From Patiria pectinifera (lineage: Eukaryota; Echinodermata; Asteroidea; Valvatida; Asterinidae): 64,000 bases of DNA. The DNA lies in NCBI GenBank assembly GCA_029964075.1, contig CM057149.1, forward strand, positions 3,544,465 through 3,608,464, given 5' to 3'. Shown one piece after another: positions 32,977 through 39,889 of this stretch. The position numbers were made by a program, and so were the translations under genes. Position 1 is the first letter of the stretch, and each line of letters begins with the position of its first letter. The notes below the pieces were generated by a model that was not told the DNA's origin, ran no database searches, and was given only the letters and a program-made list of their open reading frames with translations.

Positions 32977-33542
32977 AACTTACTTTAACGAACGAACAAG
33001 ATCACAACGCAGAACATAAAGATCGTTTGTGCGGTGTCGTAGCAGCCGGAAACTCTAGAAAATACTTGGGAAAGGAATACACCGTTAAACATATCGAAGC
33101 TCTTGACAGTAAAGAACTCGAAAAGCTGTATCATCTGTACGAAACTAAATTTGGAAATGAAATTGTTAAAACCGTTGGTAAATACACTTTAAGTCTATTT
33201 TCGAGAGTGTTAGCTGTTGTTACACCCGTACAAGTTTTAGGATATAACGTCACTATAGATTCTGAAGAAGAACTCACCAACGACTTGAGTTCCGATCCTA
33301 TTATAAGCGCGAGTATGGCTGGTATGTTGAGCGACGTTTGTTACAAGTACGGAACTTTAATATCACCCCTAGTAGCTACGATTATCACAACAAAACATTT
33401 GAAATTTAATAAACCTAATATAGTAAATGGAAGATCAGAAAGCAGCGACAGCAACGCCTGCAGCTCAACCAGCAGAGACAGAGACGCCCCCACCGATAAA
33501 AACAACGACGTCACCGACGGTAACGAGAGTGACCAAGACTAA
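32964..33542 (+). CDS. Conserved Polinton protein of unknown function, 192 aa
   Basis: The core (residues about 28-155) has the pattern YTVKHIEALDSKELEKLYHL, then a GKYTLSLFSRVLAV helix, then DLSSDPIISASM and YGTLISPLVATIITTKH. This matches a helical protein found repeatedly among Polinton small genes; its function is unknown. The last 40 residues are a Ser/Asp-rich tail encoded where the next gene begins in another frame, so the tail may be under relaxed constraint. Start ATG follows attaa, 8 bp upstream of the microprotein's end. Confidence 0.75.
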   Translation: MEDLKLTLTNEQDHNAEHKDRLCGVVAAGNSRKYLGKEYTVKHIEALDSKELEKLYHLYETKFGNEIVKTVGKYTLSLFSRVLAVVTPVQVLGYNVTIDSEEELTNDLSSDPIISASMAGMLSDVCYKYGTLISPLVATIITTKHLKFNKPNIVNGRSESSDSNACSSTSRDRDAPTDKNNDVTDGNESDQD

Positions 33543-33810
33543 AAATCCTAAACGAATTCAGCAGGGTAAAGCTTTAGCCGAGCACAATAGACAGATGAAA
33601 TTAAAATTAGCAAAAATGGACGTAACATCGGTCGATAATACGAGCTCACCAGACTACAACTCTTGGGCGATGTGGGGGGCTATAGCGTCTATAATAGGGG
33701 TGGGGCTGCTGGTACTAAAAAGTAAGGCAACTGCGCCGGTAATACAGCCAGTGCCGGTAGTCACGCAACCCACTACACCCAGCGCCCCCAAAACGCTAGA
33801 CATGGAATAA
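33427..33810 (+). CDS. Basic, membrane-anchored Polinton protein, 127 aa
   Basis: A Pro/Thr-rich N-terminus is followed by a basic motif NPKRIQQGKALAEHNRQMK, then a C-terminal membrane helix (WGAIASIIGVGLLVL, residues about 84-98) and a Pro/Thr tail. The first 116 bp overlap the preceding gene in a different frame. Basic K-P-K-R-x-x-x-G-K-x-L-A-x-x-N-R motifs recur in small Polinton proteins and recall DNA-binding core peptides; that role is an inference. Confidence 0.65.
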   Translation: MEDQKAATATPAAQPAETETPPPIKTTTSPTVTRVTKTKNPKRIQQGKALAEHNRQMKLKLAKMDVTSVDNTSSPDYNSWAMWGAIASIIGVGLLVLKSKATAPVIQPVPVVTQPTTPSAPKTLDME

Positions 33811-33829
33811 ACCAGCAATTTAAAAATTG

Positions 33830-33842
33830 TTATATTAAAAAC
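33830..33842 (+). promoter_or_regulatory. TATATTAAAAAC start-proximal motif
   Basis: ttaTATTAAAAAC lies one base before ATG 33844. Nearly the same block precedes ATG 38120 and, on the minus strand, ATG 36869 and ATG 30270. It is a TATA-like element; its closeness to ATG implies very short leaders. Confidence 0.5.
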
Positions 33843-33843
33843 G

Positions 33844-34086
33844 ATGAGTAACTTTGACACCAACGGAATAGCAAATACGATTTATCACGGAGCCGTCATA
33901 TCGGGTCTTTCGATGGGATACGCTATGGTAGGAGCTAAACTATTCAAAATGAAAGCGCTGGATTTAAACAAACTAAGCGTAGAAGATATGGGCAAATTGA
34001 CGGGCATTATAAGTGGAGCTCTGGCCACGCAAAATTGGTTGGTGACCCAGGGTATACTACCGGGCAGTATAATGAAAACGGCATAA
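33844..34086 (+). CDS. Small hydrophobic Polinton protein, 80 aa
   Basis: Encodes an 80-residue protein with two hydrophobic stretches (IYHGAVISGLSMGYAMVGA near residues 13-31, and LTGIISGALATQNWLVTQGI near 51-70) joined by a short acidic/polar segment. It starts two bases after a TATATTAAAAAC motif. It ends 22 bp before the next gene. Function unknown; likely a membrane or virion component by context. Confidence 0.7.
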   Translation: MSNFDTNGIANTIYHGAVISGLSMGYAMVGAKLFKMKALDLNKLSVEDMGKLTGIISGALATQNWLVTQGILPGSIMKTA

Positions 34087-34108
34087 TTTAAATAGGTTTA
34101 TTAAATAA

Positions 34109-35368
34109 ATGGCTGAGGGAGGATTTGACTTTGACCCCGTTGATGATTACGATTACGATGACGATGATGATGTAGCAGAGACCAATTTGGACGACAACTT
34201 TGATACTCCTGTACCACCCATCCTCACTACCGACATAGATGACGTTTTAGATCAAGGAAGAAGCATGGTCACTAATGGGCGCGTTGATGAGTTTTACGAT
34301 ACTTATAACATATACAATAAACCAATATCTCCGAGATACGAAAAATTTATTCTCAACACAGAAGGTTTATTTTATGACACTGGTAAAGGCTTACTAAGGT
34401 TAACGGATCAAAGAAAACCAGACAGATTCTTGACTCTGAGGACTATAGAGTTAAATGTAAGAAAGATGGGCTTAAACGGTAGAGATTTTATTAGAAAGGA
34501 ATTAGGCTTTACGCATTACGAACGTAAGACACTCAGTGACGATCAAAGTCAACAACTGCAATCGATACAACCCGAGAGTATCCCCATGACAGAACTCCCC
34601 AGAGTCACCGATGAGGTTATCGAGATTATAGACGATTTAGAACAAGACACCGGCGCTCAAACAGAAGGATTGAATTACAGAGAACTCCAGGGTTTAGACA
34701 AAACTCTTCAGACGTTGAGAGGTAACCTAGAACTTAATTTAGCGCGTCTCACAGAACTGGACCGAGAGATTGCAGCCACGAGACAAGAACTCGACGAATC
34801 TCACAGCGAGGAGGGTCGACGAGAGTTAAACGATAAATTGAGCGACTTGAACGTTGAAAGATCCGCCAGATTAGAAGCCGCAAAAGCCAACGAACGAGGG
34901 CTCAAAAGTCAGATCGCTAGAATCAAAGAAACGATTAATAAAATATTAGGCGACGACACGACTCTGGCAGAAAAGATCAGAACTCTGTTTAGAGAACAAG
35001 GTGTGACCGTAGTGAGTATTTTAGCCGCTTTGAGTTTAGCCATCAGCACGATAGTGAGTAGCATCGTCGCTAGCGTGAGAGGTGCGGGTGCCCCACCCGC
35101 GCCAACACCTGCACCAACACCAACACCAACACCAACACCAAAAGGTGGTATCAAAGAGTGGATTTCAAAACAACTCGCTAATTTTGCATCTGCTCTTCGA
35201 AAACTGGGAGTGAGCGCGTTGGGTGCTCTGCCGGGTATCATAGGCAGCGTACTCAGTTGGATATTTAACGCGTTGAGTAAGTCCGTATCGTGGTTGGCCG
35301 AACACGTGTGGGCTTTGTTTTTGGGTGTGGGAGCCTTGGTGTTTGCGTACCTGCAAAAACGATGGTAG
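34109..35368 (+). CDS. Coiled-coil protein with C-terminal membrane segments, 419 aa
   Basis: An acidic N-terminus (an Asp run at residues 12-21) is followed by a globular or helical region. A long coiled coil spans about residues 195-295 (repeated Leu/Glu/Arg heptads). Then come a membrane-like helix (VVSILAALSLAISTIVSSIV, near 305-324), a Pro-Thr linker encoded by a CCAACA microsatellite (35098-35140), and two further hydrophobic helices ending in VWALFLGVGALVFAYLQKRW. No enzyme motif. It may be a scaffold or penton-base-associated virion protein; this is inferred from its position among structural genes. It converges on the 469-aa gene across a hairpin terminator. Confidence 0.7.
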   Translation: MAEGGFDFDPVDDYDYDDDDDVAETNLDDNFDTPVPPILTTDIDDVLDQGRSMVTNGRVDEFYDTYNIYNKPISPRYEKFILNTEGLFYDTGKGLLRLTDQRKPDRFLTLRTIELNVRKMGLNGRDFIRKELGFTHYERKTLSDDQSQQLQSIQPESIPMTELPRVTDEVIEIIDDLEQDTGAQTEGLNYRELQGLDKTLQTLRGNLELNLARLTELDREIAATRQELDESHSEEGRRELNDKLSDLNVERSARLEAAKANERGLKSQIARIKETINKILGDDTTLAEKIRTLFREQGVTVVSILAALSLAISTIVSSIVASVRGAGAPPAPTPAPTPTPTPTPKGGIKEWISKQLANFASALRKLGVSALGALPGIIGSVLSWIFNALSKSVSWLAEHVWALFLGVGALVFAYLQKRW

Positions 35369-35396
35369 TTATAGTTGTAATCAAGTTTAAACAAAA

Positions 35397-35441
35397 AAAT
35401 AAAAGCCTTACCAGCGCAAAGTTGGTAAGGCTTATTTTTTT
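35397..35441. terminator. Bidirectional hairpin with A- and T-tracts between convergent genes
   Basis: Stem AAGCCTTACCA (35403-35413) pairs with TGGTAAGGCTT (35423-35433) around a 9-base loop. A run of seven A on the left and a T-run on the right extend the symmetry, so both strands read as a GC-containing stem followed by a T-tract. It lies 28 bp after the stop of the upstream + gene and 19 bp before that of the minus gene. It looks like a transcription end signal for both. Confidence 0.7.
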
Positions 35442-35459
35442 GTGTCATTAGAGCGTGAC

Positions 35460-36869
35460 TTATCGCGTTGCCTCATAAGCCAAAATACCCATACCAACGA
35501 TAGCTAATATTCCTACCGTCAACGATAATTTTTCGTCTTGGTGAGTTTGTAGTTTCGTGGGCTCCTGTGTTAAAACTGTAGGTGCTGATGTTGGTGAGGG
35601 TGTTGGTGCTGGTGTTGGTGCTGGTGCAGGTGATACAACATCGTTTGTCATAGGCTCTGGGGGTGTTGGTGGCGCGACGTCATCGGTGTCATCAAAAGAG
35701 TCGTCTGGTTGAGGTTGTGCGTTTAAATCTGGCACCAAACCAGTGTTCATACTCTGGGTAGCGATTTGAAGATTGTTGTTATAGCCGTCGTGCGTTCCAA
35801 CCCTCAAGTTCATATCCGATGGAATTAAATACAACCCCGGTTTCACGACAAAATTTAAAGGCGTTCTGGCATACTGCAAAGAGTCTTGAAATTGATTGAT
35901 ACTCGTTTCCATGTCGTCTACTGCATTGATGATATTTTCAACGATGACGTTAAATTGTCTCTGAGCGTCTAATCCGGTTCCCGGTGATAATACGCTCGTT
36001 TTTGTTTGAGCCTGCGCACCGAGTAAAGCGTACACGTAAGATCTAATTGATTCGTTGATCTTTATGATTCCCGCGGAGGTAAACGAACTCGTTTTGGGTA
36101 TAAAATCTAACCAAGCCTTTTGTACCGATTCATTTTGTTCGATGTAAATAACCGTCCAAGGAACGTAAAGGCTTCCACTCTTTTTGGGACTGTCTAGACC
36201 GTGGTAGCCGCCGTAAAGAACGTTAGGTTTGTTGGGTAGTGCTTTATCATATTCACCAACCGCCACAAACTTGCCTTTATTAAAGATATATGAGGTACCT
36301 AAACCGTTAGATTTTGTGTCTCTTGTCTGTTTAAAAGACTTGTTTTGATCTATGCCAAACAACAAACAGGTATCGGTAAATGCTCTGTGATTATAACTGT
36401 TGTCTAGAGCGTTAAATGCGTCATCTCCCGGTAAAGGAGCGGCAATGTCGTACAGGATCTTTCTAACCGTAAAATATAAATGAAAGTTAAAGATGGCCCA
36501 AACGTAACAGTTGCTCGCATTGAAAAGATCGAATCCAATACCGCAGCCCGTAGTAGCGCAGTAGATCGCAAAATTTAACTGATTTTGATAAAACGACATG
36601 GGGTGTGATTTCCAACGATCTACATCCTCGTCCGTCTCAACGTGAGGCAATTTGTAGTCCGAGGTTAAGTCGGGAAACATGGTTAAAAACCCGTTGGTAT
36701 TATTAACAATGACCTCCAGTTCACCGGGTTTAGTGCTGTTTAAAAACTTTGCTTGGGGTGCAGCTTGATGTTTTAGCTCGTTTGCCTTGGCTACATTTTG
36801 ATTTACTTGTCTCGTTACCTGATCGGCTATCGATTGTATCTGCTTTTTTAACGACTTAAAATCACTCAT
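35460..36869 (-). CDS. Polinton virion-protein candidate, 469 aa, C-terminal membrane anchor
   Basis: N-terminal helical region, then a mixed alpha/beta core with conserved-looking stretches (VLYGGYHGLDSPKK, VPWTVIYIEQNES, DMNLRVGTHDGYNNN). This is followed by an acidic region, a long Pro/Thr/Ala linker (residues about 398-430) and a C-terminal hydrophobic helix (LTVGILAIVGMGILAY). Genes of this layout occur in Polintons, but I do not recognise a characterised function. Start ATG 36869 lies downstream of a TTTTTATATTAAAA motif at 36883-36900 (minus strand), in a divergent promoter region shared with the gene at 36911. Confidence 0.7.
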   Translation of the reverse strand: MSDFKSLKKQIQSIADQVTRQVNQNVAKANELKHQAAPQAKFLNSTKPGELEVIVNNTNGFLTMFPDLTSDYKLPHVETDEDVDRWKSHPMSFYQNQLNFAIYCATTGCGIGFDLFNASNCYVWAIFNFHLYFTVRKILYDIAAPLPGDDAFNALDNSYNHRAFTDTCLLFGIDQNKSFKQTRDTKSNGLGTSYIFNKGKFVAVGEYDKALPNKPNVLYGGYHGLDSPKKSGSLYVPWTVIYIEQNESVQKAWLDFIPKTSSFTSAGIIKINESIRSYVYALLGAQAQTKTSVLSPGTGLDAQRQFNVIVENIINAVDDMETSINQFQDSLQYARTPLNFVVKPGLYLIPSDMNLRVGTHDGYNNNLQIATQSMNTGLVPDLNAQPQPDDSFDDTDDVAPPTPPEPMTNDVVSPAPAPTPAPTPSPTSAPTVLTQEPTKLQTHQDEKLSLTVGILAIVGMGILAYEATR

Positions 36870-36882
36870 TATTTTAGTTTCA

Positions 36883-36900
36883 GTTTTAATATAAAAAGAC
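36883..36900 (-). promoter_or_regulatory. Divergent promoter region with TATATTAAAA motif
   Basis: Read on the minus strand this is gtctttttatattaaaac, 14 bp upstream of the 469-aa gene start. On the plus strand the same bases give tataaaaag, a TATA-box-like string 11-18 bp before ATG 36911. One AT-rich block may serve both genes. Confidence 0.5.
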
Positions 36901-36910
36901 TTTAAAATAA

Positions 36911-37270
36911 ATGCATTCGTTTCACTTGTTTCAAAATGAGCAGACGTTTAAATTAGAAGACGTTGTAGATAATTTAAACGGTCAAAAATCTATACGCGTA
37001 AAAAGGGTGTTGTTTAACGCCGGATATTTTAATATTTCCAGCGCCACGGAGATTGATTGGTTTACGCAAATAGATGGGAGACCCGCGTTTACCACAGATA
37101 AACCTCCCCTCATACCCGCGGAGTTTCTTTCAGATGTACACATAACAACGCCGGATAGAGATTTTATAGAGCGATTGTTACCCGATATACCATACCACTA
37201 TTTATTTAACGATGAAAATGTTTTACAAAAAAACTATAAACGATCTTATAAAAGCGTACGAAGACGATAG
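36911..37270 (+). CDS. N-terminal part of a penton-like minor capsid protein (or separate gene), 119 aa
   Basis: It begins MHSFHLFQNEQTFKLEDV and contains a strand-rich stretch IRVKRVLFNAGYFNIS, like the opening strands of viral jelly-roll minor capsid proteins. The last 20 residues (KNYKRSYKSVRRR) are basic and look out of frame. The next gene begins inside it at 37212 in the +1 frame, next to an A7 run at 37226-37232. Either two genes overlap by 59 bp or one gene carries a frameshift. Confidence 0.55.
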   Translation: MHSFHLFQNEQTFKLEDVVDNLNGQKSIRVKRVLFNAGYFNISSATEIDWFTQIDGRPAFTTDKPPLIPAEFLSDVHITTPDRDFIERLLPDIPYHYLFNDENVLQKNYKRSYKSVRRR

Positions 37271-38093
37271 ACTAGAATCCGTTTTAGAATCAAACAAAAG
37301 AAAAAGAGCTATTATAGCTGAACGGCGAGGGTTGATTTTAGCCGCCATGAATTCAGAAACACCAAAAACTGAATTAGAACTAAATACGCTTCAATCTTTA
37401 GTAAGAATATTATTTGTTAGAGAAAGAAAAATCTTTGAAGGTGAGGAATTGGCTTTAAAGTTTATTGAAGGAGAAATGGGTGCGAGCGAGTTGAGCGAGT
37501 TGAGAGATAATAGAGAAGCAGGAGTGATTATAAGAGGAAGTCTTATCGTGACGGGTGATGATTTCGATTTTATTCCTCCGAGTCATTTAGAGCCGTTGCC
37601 ACTCGGAAGTATCGGTTCGGTCATCATACCGCCGGGGTGGTACGACGTCGATTGGTTCGATTTCATTTTAAATTCTATACCCGGGGTAAGTTTTCGAGTA
37701 TTTAGAGAATCTAAAAAGGTGACGTTGGTGATAACCGACGTAAATCTCAAATTGCGCTTGAACAGAGAAGTATCTCGATTACTCAATTTACCCAAAGGAA
37801 GACTGGTACCCAAAGTGGTGTACACGGGGTATTACGACGTTAATCCGTTTAAATTTTTGTTTATTCGCTGCCCGCAATTAAGTACGAGTGAAAACTTTTT
37901 TAATGGTCGACCGTCTGACATCTTAAAAATCGTACCCGTGGCTACGCGCAAACCCGAGCCTGATAGAGTCGAGGATTTCAAAAAACTTAAAAACGGTATA
38001 ATCGACAAACTGACATTTTCTATCAGCGGTGAAAAAGGACAGGTATTCAACAATAAGGGTGAGGGTATCATTATCGAGTTGGAGATCTTTTAA
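37212..38093 (+). CDS. Penton-like minor capsid protein, single jelly roll (C-terminal part)
   Basis: 293 residues. The first 105 are helical and charged. The rest carries the Polinton minor-capsid pattern: VIIPPGWYDVDWFDFILNSI, strands KKVTLVITDVNLKLRLN, a RLLNLPKG turn, then FKFLFIRCP, ILKIVPV, and a terminal strand IIIELEIF. In Polintons and virophages this protein occupies capsid vertices. The helical N-terminal block is larger than usual and may be an insertion between the first and later strands. See the preceding entry on frame overlap. It ends 26 bp before the next gene. Confidence 0.65.
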   Translation: MKMFYKKTINDLIKAYEDDRLESVLESNKRKRAIIAERRGLILAAMNSETPKTELELNTLQSLVRILFVRERKIFEGEELALKFIEGEMGASELSELRDNREAGVIIRGSLIVTGDDFDFIPPSHLEPLPLGSIGSVIIPPGWYDVDWFDFILNSIPGVSFRVFRESKKVTLVITDVNLKLRLNREVSRLLNLPKGRLVPKVVYTGYYDVNPFKFLFIRCPQLSTSENFFNGRPSDILKIVPVATRKPEPDRVEDFKKLKNGIIDKLTFSISGEKGQVFNNKGEGIIIELEIF

Positions 38094-38103
38094 TTTTAAA
38101 ATC

Positions 38104-38119
38104 TTTTTATATTAAAAAC
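38104..38119 (+). promoter_or_regulatory. TATATTAAAAAC start-proximal motif
   Basis: tttttatattaaaaac directly abuts ATG 38120. Same motif as at 33830-33842. Confidence 0.5.
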
Positions 38120-38776
38120 ATGAGTGTAGATGGTAAGGCGTTATACCCCGATATTTCTGGAGATGTACTCCGATTAAATAGTAACGAAGAAACAGAAGTG
38201 TACAGACTTAAAAAGATTGAAGAGATTCGATCTTTAATCTTGAAAGAGAGAGACCACCGAGAGCGCACTTATAAAAAAATAAAGAGAATGATCGACACTA
38301 TTCATTACGTAGAGATAGGATTAGAAGGATTGGGGGCTATAGCGGGGGCTGTCAGTATTCCCGCTCTCTTGGGTGTTATATCAGCCCCCGTTGGATTGGT
38401 GCTAGAAGGAACGTTTATGGGCGCTTTTGGTGTAGATATTCTGCTTAGAATCGCGTCTAAGCGATTAGCCGCCAAGCTGAAAAAGCACGACCAGATTAAA
38501 ATATTAGCAGACTCCAAACTTAACACGATTGAAGAATACGTGTCTCAAGCCATCAACGACGGAGATATATCGCACGAAGAGTTCTTACTGATTACGAGAG
38601 AACTCGCAAAATTTAACGAGCTTAAGCAAAAAATTAGAACAAAGACCAGCACAAAGCTTCAAAAAATTAAAAACGATACAGACTTTGAAAAAGAAGTTAA
38701 AAAACGGGTAGACGAACGGCTGGCAAAAGAAAAAAAATCTCTCATCGAAAAACTTACAAGTTCAAATTCTCGGTAA
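38120..38776 (+). CDS. Conserved Polinton protein with glycine-rich hydrophobic segment, 218 aa
   Basis: An N-terminal charged helix (RDHRERTYKKIKRMI) is followed by a small-residue hydrophobic core (LEGLGAIAGAVSIPALLGVI, about 72-91, continuing to 110). Then come SKRLAAKLKKHDQIKIL, ISHEEFLLITRELAKFNELK and a lysine-rich C-terminal coil. This order (charged helix, glycine-rich loop, SKRL-x-x-K-x-x-KH, ISxEEFxxIxxEL) is a recurrent Polinton protein. Its function is unknown; membrane insertion is suggested by the hydrophobic core. ATG follows a TATATTAAAAAC motif (38104-38119) directly. Confidence 0.8.
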   Translation: MSVDGKALYPDISGDVLRLNSNEETEVYRLKKIEEIRSLILKERDHRERTYKKIKRMIDTIHYVEIGLEGLGAIAGAVSIPALLGVISAPVGLVLEGTFMGAFGVDILLRIASKRLAAKLKKHDQIKILADSKLNTIEEYVSQAINDGDISHEEFLLITRELAKFNELKQKIRTKTSTKLQKIKNDTDFEKEVKKRVDERLAKEKKSLIEKLTSSNSR

Positions 38777-38804
38777 ATAAACATTACGAAAGCGATCCGC
38801 CGAG

Positions 38805-39296
38805 TTATACCTCTATTTCACCTCTTAGGGCTATACCCTCGGCCCCGCCTTTATTGTAGTGGTCATCGTATCTTTTTAGTGCCTTATTAAATTGCTTTTG
38901 AGTCACTTTAAATACATCTCTAACTCGTTCTTTGTTCCATCCAACGACGTGATGGTAACAGGCCGCTATTAACGACCGTTTTACGCAACCATTTCCCCTC
39001 AATGTTTTATAATTAACGAGTTCGTTATATTTGTTGATTGTTTCTTGGACATCTTCTACGTCTTGCTCTGGACAAACAGAAAAAATAAGTTTCTCTATAG
39101 TTTTTCTTTTGTTTCTTTTTAAAGTTGACCAATTGATACGATCTTCTTGCGCATTTTCTGCCGAAAAATCAAAGTAACGTGAGACTATTTCACCGCACGT
39201 TTCACAAACTAAAAAACCATTCTCGATGATTATATGGTGATCGCACTGATCTGTTTTATTAGATAGCTCGAGGTTTTCACTCTGAAAAAAAGTCAT
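38805..39296 (-). CDS. TFIIB-like transcription initiation factor
   Basis: 163 residues. A zinc ribbon spans residues 18-35: C18-x2-H21 ... C31-x2-C34-G, inside CDHHIIIENGFLVCETCG. A B-linker-like acidic/polar stretch (SRYFDFSAENAQEDRINW) follows, as in TFIIB. Residues about 83-148 look like one cyclin repeat: KTLRGNGCVKRSLIAACYHH, then NKERVRDVFKVTQKQFNKAL, matching the RG...AAC...helix-turn-helix pattern that contacts DNA beside TATA. Eukaryotic TFIIB has two cyclin repeats and about 315 residues; single-repeat or short forms occur in large DNA viruses. It would recruit RNA polymerase to the element's promoters (inference). It converges on the 38120 gene with a 28-bp gap. No disruption seen. 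Confidence 0.75.
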   Translation of the reverse strand: MTFFQSENLELSNKTDQCDHHIIIENGFLVCETCGEIVSRYFDFSAENAQEDRINWSTLKRNKRKTIEKLIFSVCPEQDVEDVQETINKYNELVNYKTLRGNGCVKRSLIAACYHHVVGWNKERVRDVFKVTQKQFNKALKRYDDHYNKGGAEGIALRGEIEV

Positions 39297-39350
39297 GGAT
39301 ATATCTAATAAAAACCGATATTATTTTTTAATAATTTTTTAAGTACTCGT

Positions 39351-39378
39351 CGGTCTGAACATATTACTCTCCATTTTT
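39351..39378 (-). repeat. Inverted copy of the PolB gene start
   Basis: 28 bp at the right end are the perfect reverse complement of AAAATGGAGAGTAATATG and the next ten bases around the PolB ATG (25333-25360). Both copies sit just inside the terminal repeats, separated from them by unrelated sequence (111 bp on the left, 51 bp on the right). Confidence 0.9.
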
Positions 39379-39388
39379 AAATAAAAAC

Positions 39389-39429
39389 AGCTTCTCTACC
39401 TTTTCACAGATAGAGAAGCTATTTTTTTT
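39389..39429. terminator. Hairpin and T-tract at the inner edge of the right terminal repeat
   Basis: AGCTTCTCTA (39389-39398) pairs with TAGAGAAGCT (39411-39420) around a 12-base loop, followed by ATTTTTTTT. It is preceded by an A-run, so it is symmetrical like the hairpin at 35397. It could stop transcription entering or leaving the element. Confidence 0.6.
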
Positions 39430-39804
39430 GCCCGAGTTTCAAGGTCAAGTGGTGGTGACTCACACATTTTTCAAGGTCACGTTGTTTACGCCACATTCCT
39501 ATCATGCCTCAACACGTTTCAAGGTCGCGTGGTGGTGACTCACACATTTTTCAAAGTCACGTGGTGGTGACATCACCTCATTTTAGCGACGACAGATTTA
39601 TTTTTTTAACTCCAGAGCGACAGGCCCTGACTTGACACACATTTTTCTTGTTTGCTCCCAAACCTGACGTCAGATTTCTAAAACATTTGCCGCGGGGGAT
39701 TCCCCTATATTTTTCCTCCAACTATTTTTAGAATCGAGAGCGGCGTGTCCAGACTGGCCGCAGATTTTCCATTTTGGTCCCATACCCCCACCTCCCCTAC
39801 TACT
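39430..39804 (-). repeat. Polinton right terminal inverted repeat
   Basis: 375 bp, the inverted copy of 24847-25221. It ends CCTCCCCTACTACT at the target-site duplication. The inner edge abuts a hairpin and T-tract at 39389-39429. Confidence 0.95.
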
Positions 39805-39809
39805 AATTT
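39805..39809. repeat. Polinton target-site duplication, right copy (AATTT)
   Basis: AATTT immediately follows the right terminal repeat and is identical to the left copy at 24842-24846. Confidence 0.75.
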
Positions 39810-39889
39810 GTTCATTGACAAATGAAAAAAATCAATTCACATAGAAGTAAGTATATGTGCTAAAGCTATACAACATAACAAGTTGGTAC

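Larger units (their letters stand above)
24847..39804. mobile_element. Maverick/Polinton DNA virus-like transposon (14,958 bp)
   Basis: Bounded by 375-bp terminal inverted repeats beginning AGTAGTAGGGG, flanked by AATTT on both sides (24842-24846 and 39805-39809). It encodes the Polinton core set: protein-primed PolB, RVE integrase, packaging ATPase, double-jelly-roll capsid protein, penton-like protein and conserved accessory proteins. Size and termini (5'-AG) fit the family. The near-identical repeats indicate recent insertion, yet PolB and the major capsid gene are each broken, so this copy is probably not autonomous unless these are assembly errors. It lies in a host intron, 85 bp from the splice donor of ROCO exon 9. 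No cysteine protease gene is visible, and a TFIIB-like gene is an uncommon addition. Confidence 0.95.

Noticed and set aside
34909-35448. 179-aa minus-strand frame opposite the coiled-coil gene
   Set aside because: Antisense shadow of a better supported gene. Its Val/Gly repeats are the complement of the Pro/Thr linker.
37226-37232. Programmed -1 frameshift at the A-run between the two minor-capsid frames
   Set aside because: The needed shift is +1, not -1, so the A-AAA-AAC resemblance is not informative. A simple indel or overlapping start is more likely.
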